Shown here one piece after another: positions 8,201 through 15,527 of a stretch of DNA of 33,502 nucleotides. Origin of the DNA: Polaromonas sp. Its GTDB lineage: Bacteria; Pseudomonadota; Gammaproteobacteria; Burkholderiales; Burkholderiaceae_C. A program made the translations under genes and the position numbers. Where the stretch lies: assembly GCA_013298815.1 (NCBI GenBank), contig JAAFJF010000037.1, positions 1-33,502 of the forward strand. The letters are read 5' to 3'. Under the pieces are notes generated by a model. The model worked only from the letters and a program-made list of their open reading frames with translations. It was not told the DNA's origin and made no database searches. Position 1 is the stretch's first letter; each line of letters begins with the position of its first letter.

Positions 8201-8242
8201 TTCAGAAAACCCTTAAAAAAGGGGAAATAAGGGTTTTCTGAA
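8201..8242. promoter_or_regulatory. Perfect 15-bp inverted repeat upstream of the transfer operon (oriT or operator candidate)
   Basis: TTCAGAAAACCCTTA at 8201-8215 is exactly the reverse complement of 8228-8242, with a 12-base purine-rich spacer. It ends about 60 bp upstream of the first transfer gene. Neither side is followed by a T-run, which argues against a simple terminator. Conjugative origins often carry such an arm pair beside the nick site, and large dimeric repressors also use such sites. Confidence 0.6.
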
Positions 8243-8420
8243 CCACAGGTGCAATCCCGAAGGGCTGTGGATGCTCTCGCCACTGAGCACGAACTTATTT
8301 TTAAGGATGTCAAGATTTTTGGTAATAATTTGCCTCCGCTGTTACACATGTAAAAAAACTGTAAGCTGTCTCCAAACTTACAAAAACAGCCATAATCGAG
8401 CAATTGAGGTGTGAATAAAT

Positions 8421-8432
8421 CACAAATTTGTG
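8421..8432. promoter_or_regulatory. 12-bp perfect palindrome, operator candidate
   Basis: CACAAATTTGTG is self-complementary and lies between the two divergent transfer operons. A second small repeat, GTGA-N5-TCAC, overlaps its left side (8411-8423). A binding site for a dimeric regulator is the simplest reading; no regulator gene is seen in the window. Confidence 0.35.
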
Positions 8433-8494
8433 TAAATTAACAACATGTAAAAATACCTTAAATCCTAAATGGTTAATGGACTTATCCAAAGGAG

Positions 8495-8529
8495 GCCGCC
8501 ATCATCTATGAATAGACGATGATGGCGGC
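8495..8529. repeat. 12-bp inverted repeat, hairpin or oriT candidate
   Basis: GCCGCCATCATC at 8495-8506 and GATGATGGCGGC at 8518-8529 form a perfect GC-rich stem with an 11-base loop, standing out from A+T-rich surroundings. There is no T-run after it. It is directly followed by three short direct repeats, an arrangement seen at some transfer and replication origins. Confidence 0.55.
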
Positions 8530-8531
8530 GA

Positions 8532-8568
8532 AAGGTTTGAAGGAATAATGGCAAAGGTTTTAAGGTTT
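8532..8568 (+). repeat. Three AAGGTTT direct repeats
   Basis: AAGGTTT occurs at 8532-8538, 8554-8560 and 8562-8568, right after the 12-bp inverted repeat. The spacing is uneven (15 and 1 bases), so this is less regular than true iterons. It may be a protein-binding array beside oriT or low-complexity sequence. Confidence 0.4.
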
Positions 8569-8646
8569 AAGGGGGAGAAAGTCATAATGGTTAAAAATTC
8601 GGATACCAAAAGAAAAGGCAAGCAGTAATTTTTATAGATTTTTTAT

Positions 8647-8676
8647 TTGTCAATAGATGTGACAACTCATTACAAC
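8647..8676 (+). promoter_or_regulatory. Possible promoter and operator for the relaxase operon
   Basis: TTGTCA (8647-8652) and TGACAA (8660-8665) are inverted repeats separated by 7 bases. The left arm also resembles a -35 box, and TACAAC at 8671-8676 is a weak -10 at 18-base spacing, about 55 bp upstream of the first rightward gene. An operator overlapping the promoter would fit, but the boxes are weak. Confidence 0.3.
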
Positions 8677-8731
8677 TGTAAAGCTGCGGCACTTTCTTCA
8701 TCAAAAAATCAAACACTTGAACAATAGGGGC

Positions 8732-9109
8732 ATGTCAAATACGAACACGCAAGCATCCGCTGTAATTCTGGCCGTTATCCATCATTTCGACGGATGGCGC
8801 GGTGATTTCATACCGTTTGATGCGGATGAAGAGAGTGAAGACGCACGTTCGTTTTGGGCATCATTCCTCACGCTTACTAGAGCCGATATGCCGGCACTTG
8901 TTGCGCACTTGCTTCAAGAAGCGGCTTACTATGCGGCTATCGAACCTGTGACTCGTGAACGCTGGAACATTCTCAGCACAGTTTGCTACAGAGACTGGGT
9001 TAAATCTCGGCCTGAATCAAGAACTTTTGTATTGGATGCCATGGATGATCGCATCACAGCTGAATCCGTCACGAAACGTCTGGAGCAGTTTGTCCATGAC
9101 ATGGCTTGA
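8732..9109 (+). CDS. Unknown soluble protein, first gene of the relaxase operon
   Basis: This 125-residue acidic protein has no signal or membrane segment, with a likely helical composition (FWASFLTLTRADMPALVAHLLQEAAYYAAIEP). I do not recognise it. The ATG at 8732 is preferred over an upstream TTG at 8717; its ribosome site (GGGG) is badly spaced, so translation may be weak. It overlaps the relaxase gene by 14 bp, showing that the two are co-expressed. Position immediately upstream of a MobH relaxase suggests an auxiliary mobilisation or regulatory factor, which is inference only. Confidence 0.7.
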   Translation: MSNTNTQASAVILAVIHHFDGWRGDFIPFDADEESEDARSFWASFLTLTRADMPALVAHLLQEAAYYAAIEPVTRERWNILSTVCYRDWVKSRPESRTFVLDAMDDRITAESVTKRLEQFVHDMA

Positions 9110-11216
9110 TACTGGATTATTGGCTGGAGCAGTCATCACAGCAGGTGCTTTGGTTTGGCAATCTAAGCGTTCTAAGAAAAAATCAAAGGCAAATATCCCC
9201 GTCCGAACACCCCACGAAATCTCTAAAGACAATCGGCCGAGTGACCAGCTGCCGATTCTGTCAGCGATTGATTTGCTGGATCAGACCAAAACGCAAGGTT
9301 TGGTAGAGCGTATTCGAAGTAATTTGGGGTACAGCCCGGATAATTTTGAACAAGATGTGCGTCCGCTGTTGCACAATTTTGCTGAATTTGTGCAACTTCT
9401 GCCTGCCAGTCAATCACACCACCATGCACACCCTGGTGGTTTGTTGGAGCATTTATTAGAAGTAGGAACATTTGCACTGACCAAACGTCAAGGCTATAGG
9501 CTTCCTTTGGGTGCAGGCGTTGAAGATCAGCTTGTGCAAGGGCCGCTGTGGAGTTATGCCATTTTGATTGGTGCTATCTTGCATGATATTGGCAAGCCTG
9601 TCTCTGATGTCAAAGTCACACTGTATGGAGCCAATCCCAGCCAAGCCATTGGACAATGGTCGGGATTGGCTGGCAGTATGTTGCATCTGCATGGCAGTCT
9701 TAAAGCGACGCATTACAGCCTAGATTTTCCTGAGCAAGTTGACTACAAAGCACATGGCAAGCTGTCCAGTAGCTTGTTGCACGCTTTGGTGCCTGCCAGC
9801 GGCATGGCTTGGCTTGGAACGCAACCCAAACTGCTGGATCAGTTGAACAAGTATTTGAATGATCAATCAGCAGCTGATGATCCTGTGGCTGAAATTATCC
9901 GATTTGCTGACATGACTTCCGTCTCAGAAAACCTGAAATCCGGATCACGTCGCCGATTTGCAAATGCCCGCATAACCCCCTTGATCGAGCAGCTGATGGA
10001 TGGGCTGAAACAGGTGGTTATGGGCGGTCACTTAGCTATGAATAAGCCTGGTGCAGCACTTTACATTGACCCCGATGGGCAGCATCTTTGGATTGTGGCG
10101 GGTTTAGCCGCTGACAAGGTTCGTGAGGTCTTGGAAGCCGGCTCTAAATCTAGCATTCCCAAGGACAATGCCCGATTATTTGATACTTGGCAGGAGTTTG
10201 GCGCTTGCTTGGCACCGCCGCCTGAGTTTGGCAAAGGTGCCGTTTGGTGGGTGCAACTCAACAAAACAGATCCTCCTTGGACCATGGTGCTCACCATGCT
10301 GAAGTTTCGTATTAGCGACATTTACACTGGCTCAGTGCCCGATGTTTTTGCTGGCACGATCGTGCCTACAAGCCCGAACGCTGAGCGGCCTAAAACTCAA
10401 ATTCAACTGGCTCAGGAACAAAGCGATGCCTTGGTGGCTGGCTCAGCTGTGACTGACACCCACATTGACTCAAGTCTGGCTCAGTCAGTTGTTGAGTCTG
10501 CCGAAAATACTATTAGTTGGACGACTGAAGGTACGCAGCCCTATATTCGCAACTCTGTAGAGGAAGAGCCTTTGAGGGCAACTACGGCTTCTCTCGAAGA
10601 GAATACCGCCATGTTGATACTGAGCCAGCCACCCGTGCCGGCTGAACAATCTAACTTTTTGGACGAGCTGGATGCCGCTGTAGCCAAATCACCACCAGCA
10701 CAAGCACCCAAGCATGCTGTACAGGCGATGCCAACTAGCATGAACATGTCTTCATTGGCTGCAAGAAAGCGGGGTGCTGACGCTCTACCACGCGTCAATG
10801 CTGATGCCTTCATGGCATGGCTTCAAACGGGTCTGGGTGATGGCAGCATCATTTACAACGAAAGTGAAGCTTTCGTTCATTTTGTGGATGCAGGCTTGTT
10901 GCTCCTATCCCCTAAATCCATCAAGAACTACTTGGAAACCAACCAATATGTTGGTTCTGTATCTGACAGCAAGGGTACTTTACAAGCGCTGCAACGCGAG
11001 CTTCAAAAATCTGGCTACTTAGCATTCAACAAAGAAACTAAGACGCATTTTCATGAGTACCAGGTAAAGCAGGAAGAAAAAGACCGCAAACGGTCTAAAA
11101 AACTCACTTGCTATTTGATTCCCAACCCATCGGCTTACATCAGACCTGTTCCAGCGACAAATCCTTTGCTCGAAAAAGTCAATTTGCTGATACAGATATC
11201 GGAGAGTTCAACATGA
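9096..11216 (+). CDS. traI: MobH-type relaxase (TraI, HD-domain)
   Basis: This 706-residue protein matches TraI_2-family MobH relaxases, which nick oriT and pilot the transferred strand. After a possible membrane segment at 5-20 followed by a basic patch, the relaxase core has HPGGLLEHLLEV (112-123) and ILHDIGKP (161-168), the metal-binding HD signature. The TraI_2 C-terminal DNA-binding-like domain begins near 567 (ADAFMAWLQTGLGDGSIIYN) and includes VDAGLLLLSPKSIKNYL. A low-complexity linker fills about 430-560. The ATG at 9096 is chosen because it overlaps the upstream gene and GGAG lies nearby; the open frame extends further back to 8955 without support. TraD starts in its stop codon. Confidence 0.9.
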   Translation: MTWLDTGLLAGAVITAGALVWQSKRSKKKSKANIPVRTPHEISKDNRPSDQLPILSAIDLLDQTKTQGLVERIRSNLGYSPDNFEQDVRPLLHNFAEFVQLLPASQSHHHAHPGGLLEHLLEVGTFALTKRQGYRLPLGAGVEDQLVQGPLWSYAILIGAILHDIGKPVSDVKVTLYGANPSQAIGQWSGLAGSMLHLHGSLKATHYSLDFPEQVDYKAHGKLSSSLLHALVPASGMAWLGTQPKLLDQLNKYLNDQSAADDPVAEIIRFADMTSVSENLKSGSRRRFANARITPLIEQLMDGLKQVVMGGHLAMNKPGAALYIDPDGQHLWIVAGLAADKVREVLEAGSKSSIPKDNARLFDTWQEFGACLAPPPEFGKGAVWWVQLNKTDPPWTMVLTMLKFRISDIYTGSVPDVFAGTIVPTSPNAERPKTQIQLAQEQSDALVAGSAVTDTHIDSSLAQSVVESAENTISWTTEGTQPYIRNSVEEEPLRATTASLEENTAMLILSQPPVPAEQSNFLDELDAAVAKSPPAQAPKHAVQAMPTSMNMSSLAARKRGADALPRVNADAFMAWLQTGLGDGSIIYNESEAFVHFVDAGLLLLSPKSIKNYLETNQYVGSVSDSKGTLQALQRELQKSGYLAFNKETKTHFHEYQVKQEEKDRKRSKKLTCYLIPNPSAYIRPVPATNPLLEKVNLLIQISESST

Positions 11217-13345
11217 ATGCGATGGGCGATTACCCAATACATAACTACTACCGCCCCAACTACGAGTGGCGCGCCAGCACAGCGGGCGTTGCAGCCCTCG
11301 TGGGCGTAGCTACACAATCTCAGTGGCTTTGGCCAAATGCCCCGATTGGCGGAACTTTAGTTGGTATTTGCAGCTTAGTCACCGTTTACAGAGGTTTTCA
11401 AGGCTGGGACATATACCGACACCAGCGTAGCCTGAGGCACATGCCAAACTTCACGATGCGCAGTGAGGATATCCCTAAGGCCAAGGGTGAAATGTACGCG
11501 GGGCGTGGCTTTTGGTGGACGCAAACTCACACACAGCGTTTGTATCAAGCACGTCTCCCAGAAAACGACAAATATCGCGCTCGAAACAAACGCTACGAGG
11601 CCGCGCGAGATTTTGAGCGCAAACATCCGAATAGTTGGATCAGCAAATTCACCGCCAGCGAGCATTGGTTAAATGCCGTCCCACCAATGCCCCCGACTTA
11701 CGGTGATCCAGCTATTCATGGCGTAGAGCCCAACGAACGCGATATTTTTGAGGCATTGAGTGAGCGCGTTGGCCACAAAGTAGTGCTCGGTACCACGCGC
11801 GTGGGTAAAACTCGCAAAGCGGAGCTGGACATCACGCAAGACATCCACCGTGGCGATGTCGTCATTGTTTTTGATCCAAAGGGGGACGCAGATTTACTCA
11901 AACGCATGTTTGCAGAGTGTAAGAGGGCAGGGAGGGAGAAGGACTTTTGGTTTTTTCATCTAGGTTACCCCGAAATAAGCGACAAATATAGCCCTGTATC
12001 CACCGTAGGTAGAGTTACCGAGATTGCCACCCGTATTGCCAACGCTTTGCCAGGGGAGGGCAACAGCGCGGCGTTCAAGCAATTTGCTTGGGGTTACGTG
12101 AATGCAATTGCCCGCGCCTCTGAATCATTAGGCGTGAGTTTGACCTACGAGTCAATTTTTCAAAACTCAGCTAATTTGGATGCGTTAGGTGAGCGCTACT
12201 TTGAATACTGGCTCAATCGCGATCATCCCGGTTGGATGGATGATCTTGGTGTTGAACCCAAGTTATTGGAGAGAATGCGACTAAACACGGGGCGCACAAC
12301 CAAAATTATTGAGTATCTTGATCTAATTGGCCGAAAGGGATGGTCGGATCCCGTTGGCAATGAGCTAGTTTCCATTTTGTCGAACAGCAAAACCAAATAC
12401 CAAGCCTTGATCAATAGTTTGTTCCCCTTGCTCTCAAAACTAACCACGGGCAAGATGGCCAAGCTGCTCTCGCCCGACTGGAACGATGTCACCGATAAAC
12501 GTCGTACGTTTGATTGGGACAAGATCATGAACATGGGGGGTGTTGTCTATGTGGGATTGGATGCGCTTTCGGACGCTGAAGTGAGCAGTGCGGTGGGCAA
12601 TGCCATGTTTGCAGATTTGGCTTCAACAGCAGGGCGGCGCTACAAATTTGGTGGTTCTTACGGACAAAACCGTGAAGTTGATACACAAAACCTGAAAAAA
12701 GTCTGTATTCACGCTGATGAGTTCAACGAATTGATTGGCGACGAGTTTGTACCCTTGTTGAACAAAGCAGGCGGTGCCGGCTACCAAGTGACCGTCTACA
12801 CGCAGACTTGGGATGACGTGGAAGCTCGAATTGGCAACAAGAGCAAAGCTGAGCAAATCGGCGGCAACTTGAACACGTTGTACATGTTCAGGGTGAAAAA
12901 TACCAAAACGGCAGAAATTCTGACGAATCAGTTGCGTCCAGTAGAGATACCTACTGTGACGTTGGTGAGTGGTTCTGGTGATGTCAACGATCCAACAGAT
13001 TCGGCTGATTTCACCAGTTCTGCTGAGGATCGATTAACAAAAAAAGAAGTGGATATGCTTTCCGCCTCTGATTTAACACAGCTTCCTAAAGGTCAGTGCT
13101 TTGCACTGCTGGAGGGTGGTCAACTTGCCAAGCTCAGACTGCCAATGCCAGTTAAAAGTGAGGACGACAGCCTGTGGCCAGCACACATGAACGCTGTTTT
13201 TGAGGGGATGCAAGCGCAATACAACAAATACTACACCGATGACAACATCGAGGCTGGTTATAACCTGATTGATTGGAAGAAACGTTATTTTGATGGACAA
13301 AGCCATGATGGTTTGACTGTTGAAGGAGTTCAATATGGCCAATAA
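11213..13345 (+). CDS. traD: TraD-like type IV coupling protein
   Basis: This 710-residue VirD4/TraD-family ATPase recruits the relaxase-DNA complex to the secretion channel. Two hydrophobic segments near the N-terminus (about 22-38 and 45-58) anchor it. Walker A is GTTRVGKT at 193-200, VVIVFDPKGDADLL follows at 216-229, and VCIHADEFNEL carries the Walker B Asp-Glu pair. The overall pattern (FHLGYPEISDKYSPVST) matches the SXT/R391-type TraD that accompanies MobH relaxases. The ATG at 11213 overlaps the traI stop as ATGA with GGAGAG upstream, so the open frame from 11108 is not used. Confidence 0.92.
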   Translation: MNAMGDYPIHNYYRPNYEWRASTAGVAALVGVATQSQWLWPNAPIGGTLVGICSLVTVYRGFQGWDIYRHQRSLRHMPNFTMRSEDIPKAKGEMYAGRGFWWTQTHTQRLYQARLPENDKYRARNKRYEAARDFERKHPNSWISKFTASEHWLNAVPPMPPTYGDPAIHGVEPNERDIFEALSERVGHKVVLGTTRVGKTRKAELDITQDIHRGDVVIVFDPKGDADLLKRMFAECKRAGREKDFWFFHLGYPEISDKYSPVSTVGRVTEIATRIANALPGEGNSAAFKQFAWGYVNAIARASESLGVSLTYESIFQNSANLDALGERYFEYWLNRDHPGWMDDLGVEPKLLERMRLNTGRTTKIIEYLDLIGRKGWSDPVGNELVSILSNSKTKYQALINSLFPLLSKLTTGKMAKLLSPDWNDVTDKRRTFDWDKIMNMGGVVYVGLDALSDAEVSSAVGNAMFADLASTAGRRYKFGGSYGQNREVDTQNLKKVCIHADEFNELIGDEFVPLLNKAGGAGYQVTVYTQTWDDVEARIGNKSKAEQIGGNLNTLYMFRVKNTKTAEILTNQLRPVEIPTVTLVSGSGDVNDPTDSADFTSSAEDRLTKKEVDMLSASDLTQLPKGQCFALLEGGQLAKLRLPMPVKSEDDSLWPAHMNAVFEGMQAQYNKYYTDDNIEAGYNLIDWKKRYFDGQSHDGLTVEGVQYGQ

Positions 13346-14027
13346 AAACGATAAGCCAGAAATAGCCCAAACAGCTCTGTGGCCGTTCGTATTTGCGATG
13401 CGCTGGATGTTGGGCGGTTTCCTAATCTATATCGTCGCTACGCTGATTTTTTGTGGATTTGCAATCAAGCAGCACCCGTATGATCAACTTTCTTGGGCGG
13501 ATGAGATGATTAACTATTACGTTCAGGTTGGCGGCAATGACGACACGGCAGCGAAAGCAGGGCGTGCAGCACACAGTCTAGTCTTCGAATCGCTTGGCAT
13601 GATATCCATGGGTCGAACATCTGACAAGAAGGCCATGACAGATAAATCTTTTTGGAGCAACATGAAGACTCCAAACCCTATAACCAAATCTGAATTCTTC
13701 GAGCTGTGGCAGCGTTCAACGTACCTTTTTGGAGTTAGGCTTTATCACATTCTTATTGCTGTGCCAGCTTTTGCTTTGGTAGCTGCATTAGGCATGTTTG
13801 ATGGCTTATCGCAACGTGCTATTCGCACGGCTTGCGCAGGGCATGAATCGGCTTCTTTGTACCACCGTGCTAAGTTTGCCGCATTCACACTTGCAGCACC
13901 TTTGGCCGCAGCCGTTTACCTGTGCAGTCCGTGGAATTATCATCCAATTTATTTACTTGTGCCAGCCTTACTGGCAACCAGTTTGTTATTGCGAGTTCAG
14001 TACACTTTTTATAAGAAATACGTTTAG
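13335..14027 (+). CDS. DUF4400 integrating-element membrane protein
   Basis: This 230-residue protein has four hydrophobic segments (about 17-42, 137-160, 185-203 and 207-225) and a soluble periplasmic-looking loop between the first and second (DQLSWADEMINYYVQVGG). It resembles DUF4400 proteins, which in SXT/R391-like elements follow traI and traD. The ATG at 13335 is preferred because AAGGAG lies 7 nt upstream; it overlaps traD by 11 bp. Function is not known, but co-translation with the coupling protein suggests a partner in the inner membrane. It is the last gene of the element in the window. Confidence 0.8.
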   Translation: MANKNDKPEIAQTALWPFVFAMRWMLGGFLIYIVATLIFCGFAIKQHPYDQLSWADEMINYYVQVGGNDDTAAKAGRAAHSLVFESLGMISMGRTSDKKAMTDKSFWSNMKTPNPITKSEFFELWQRSTYLFGVRLYHILIAVPAFALVAALGMFDGLSQRAIRTACAGHESASLYHRAKFAAFTLAAPLAAAVYLCSPWNYHPIYLLVPALLATSLLLRVQYTFYKKYV

Positions 14028-14050
14028 TTTGCGTTGTCCATTGTGTTGTG

Positions 14051-14056
14051 TATAAT
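14051..14056 (+). promoter_or_regulatory. Perfect TATAAT -10 box downstream of the transfer genes
   Basis: An exact TATAAT lies 24 bp after the DUF4400 stop and about 80 bp before a strong terminator. The -35 side is poor (TTGCGT at 16-base spacing is the best match). If active, it would give a transcript of about 90 nt ending at the terminator. Confidence 0.3.
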
Positions 14057-14134
14057 AATTGTGGGAATTGAAGGTTTTGCTATCTTTTTTGAGTTGTCGT
14101 TGTTATCGTTTAGTCCGTTTTAATTTTTTTTATC

Positions 14135-14155
14135 AGAGTCGAAAGACTCTTTTTT
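14135..14155 (+). terminator. Rho-independent terminator closing the relaxase operon
   Basis: AGAGTC, a GAAA tetraloop, GACTCT and an uninterrupted T-run form a classic rightward terminator 108 bp after the DUF4400 stop and 64 bp before mtnN. It separates transcription of the transfer genes from the chromosome. Confidence 0.9.
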
Positions 14156-14162
14156 AAAAGAA

Positions 14163-14201
14163 TTAACACTTCATACGATGTATATTATGTTAAATAACAT
14201 A
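14163..14201 (+). promoter_or_regulatory. Possible mtnN promoter with overlapping palindrome
   Basis: TTAACA (14163-14168) and TATGTT (14186-14191) at 17-base spacing could be -35 and -10 boxes for mtnN. The -10 is the left arm of a perfect inverted repeat, TATGTTA-AA-TAACATA (14186-14201), so a repressor bound there would block the promoter. Evidence is pattern only. Confidence 0.35.
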
Positions 14202-14218
14202 ACTTGCAAACCATTTAA

Positions 14219-15013
14219 ATGACAGATAAACGACCTATCGCCATCGTCAGTGCTATGCAAGACGAACTTTCACATCTGCTCGCTCTCATGCCAGATGAAC
14301 ACAGGCAAACACGCGCAGGACGAGAGTTTTGGTTTGGTAATTTGCATGGGCATGATGTGGTGCTGGTGCTGTCTGGCATTGGTAAAGTGGCAGCTGCGAC
14401 AACGGCTAGTGTGCTGATTGAGCATTTCAAAGTTAGCCAAATCGTGTTTACCGGCGTGGCAGGCGGTTTGGGCGAAAACATTAATGTGGGCGATTTTGTG
14501 GTCGCTGACAGCTTTTTGCAACACGATTTGGACGTTTCACCGCTTTTCCCGAAATACGAAGTTCCCAGTTATGGCTTTAAAACTTTTCAGGCAGCCTCTG
14601 AACTAACGCTTGAGCTTAGACGGGCCTGTGCAGCGGTCATAAACGATTTGGCCCAAGTTTTATCGATGGAGGCTAGAACTAGATTCAACTTGGCAAACCC
14701 GCAATTGCACCAAGGCTTACTCATCAGTGGCGACCGCTTTGTGTCAACCTCGGCTGAAAGTCAAAAACTACAGGAAAGCCTGCCACAAGCATTGGCCGTA
14801 GAAATGGAAAGCGCAGCCTTTGCACAGGTTTGCCACGATTACAAAGTGCCCTTCGCCGCCGTGCGCACGATATCAGACCGCGCAGATGACGATGCGACGG
14901 TAGATTTCAATAGCTTTTTAAGCGATGTAGCCAGCCATTACAGCGCAGCAATTATCACTGAGTGGTTAAAACAAAGAAAACCGTTCCGCTTGAGGTCTAA
15001 AACCGCACCTTAA
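14219..15013 (+). CDS. mtnN: 5'-methylthioadenosine/S-adenosylhomocysteine nucleosidase
   Basis: This 264-residue member of the PNP/UDP phosphorylase superfamily matches MTA/SAH nucleosidase. The enzyme removes adenine from methylthioadenosine and S-adenosylhomocysteine in methionine salvage and the activated methyl cycle. Key pieces are AMQDEL with Glu16 (the catalytic base glutamate), FTGVAGGL, GDFVVAD, SGDRFV, VEMESAA with Glu197, and RTISDRAD with catalytic Asp220. It is about 30 residues longer than the E. coli enzyme, with extra sequence around 127-160 and at the basic C-terminus. It lies directly after the conjugative element and overlaps the convergent gene by 17 bp. Confidence 0.88.
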   Translation: MTDKRPIAIVSAMQDELSHLLALMPDEHRQTRAGREFWFGNLHGHDVVLVLSGIGKVAAATTASVLIEHFKVSQIVFTGVAGGLGENINVGDFVVADSFLQHDLDVSPLFPKYEVPSYGFKTFQAASELTLELRRACAAVINDLAQVLSMEARTRFNLANPQLHQGLLISGDRFVSTSAESQKLQESLPQALAVEMESAAFAQVCHDYKVPFAAVRTISDRADDDATVDFNSFLSDVASHYSAAIITEWLKQRKPFRLRSKTAP

Positions 15014-15527
15014 ACGTCGCAAACACTGCTGCGCTGACTTTGGCCATTTTAGGTACGGCATACACGTCAACGCCAGCATGCTGAGTTTCCAGCGAAACCA
15101 AAGGCAGCAACACAGGCGTGATGATGGCTTCTTTGTAGCCTGTGATTAGAACGGCTTGTAAACCCAATTTGATTGGCCCGTAGCTGTAGGGCATCCACTG
15201 CGCGCCTGCATAAACACTGTCACGGTTGTTGCTGTTGATGTAGCCGCCAGCTGTCAAACGGGTGTTTTGTAAACCTGTTAATTGGTCAAACCAAGGCGAT
15301 GTCCACTGCAATGCCAAGCCCGGGTTGGATTCTCTGAACTTGCAAGTGCGGCAGCTGTGATAAGCCAAACCGCCCAACACGAGCCAAGGCGACTCTTGCG
15401 TTGAAAAAAAAGCATTTTCATGCTTAATTTCGATTGCAGCCGGCGTATTTACTGCCTGAGCAGCTACTGAATTGATAGTAAAAATTAAAAAAGCAAAGAG
15501 TGCGCTAAATTTAGGTTTCAACATCAT
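14997..15527 (-). CDS. Exported small beta-barrel-like protein; signal peptide overlaps a dispersed repeat
   Basis: This 176-residue exported protein has a signal peptide with hydrophobic core ALFAFLIFTINS, followed by VAAQAVNTPA, which is the translation of a dispersed repeat (core 15438-15467). The likely cleavage AQA/VN is therefore encoded by the repeat. The mature part has alternating strands with aromatic residues (GLALQWTSPWFDQ, VYAGAQWMPYSYG) and ends in FATFKVRF, with the terminal Phe typical of outer-membrane barrels. It resembles PagP/PagL-sized barrels and proteins loosely annotated as glycerol-phosphate transporters in Burkholderiales; function is not established. Its ATG overlaps the ldcA stop (ATGA), so the two are co-expressed. 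Confidence 0.7.
   Translation of the reverse strand: MMLKPKFSALFAFLIFTINSVAAQAVNTPAAIEIKHENAFFSTQESPWLVLGGLAYHSCRTCKFRESNPGLALQWTSPWFDQLTGLQNTRLTAGGYINSNNRDSVYAGAQWMPYSYGPIKLGLQAVLITGYKEAIITPVLLPLVSLETQHAGVDVYAVPKMAKVSAAVFATFKVRF
15438..15480 (-). repeat. Dispersed repeat copy 1 (in a signal peptide)
   Basis: The core at 15438-15467 matches the shared repeat (sense contains GCTGCTCAGGCAGTAAATAC). It is read in frame inside the exported protein as VAAQAVNTPA. The hairpin arm is degenerate here and the 3' third has diverged, so this may be an old copy. Confidence 0.8.

Larger units (their letters stand above)
8141..8731. other. Gene-free control region between the divergent transfer operons
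   Basis: About 590 bp lie between the leftward mating-apparatus operon and the rightward relaxase operon with no convincing gene. The stretch is A+T-rich and holds a perfect 15-bp inverted repeat (8201-8242), a 6-bp inverted repeat CCACAG/CTGTGG (8243-8270), TGTAAG/CTTACA (8360-8382), the palindrome CACAAATTTGTG (8421-8432), a 12-bp inverted repeat (8495-8529), three AAGGTTT direct repeats (8532-8568) and TTGTCA/TGACAA (8647-8665). Such density suggests an origin of transfer, divergent promoters and operator sites. None of these functions is demonstrated by the sequence alone. Confidence 0.7.

Noticed and set aside
8191-8403. Leftward 70-codon frame in the control region
   Set aside because: It runs through the inverted repeats, has a cysteine-rich random-looking translation and no ribosome site.
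8508-8522. Four-codon mini-frame after AAAGGAGG
   Set aside because: The spacing to the ATG is long and the frame lies within the 12-bp inverted repeat. A leader peptide is possible but not supported.
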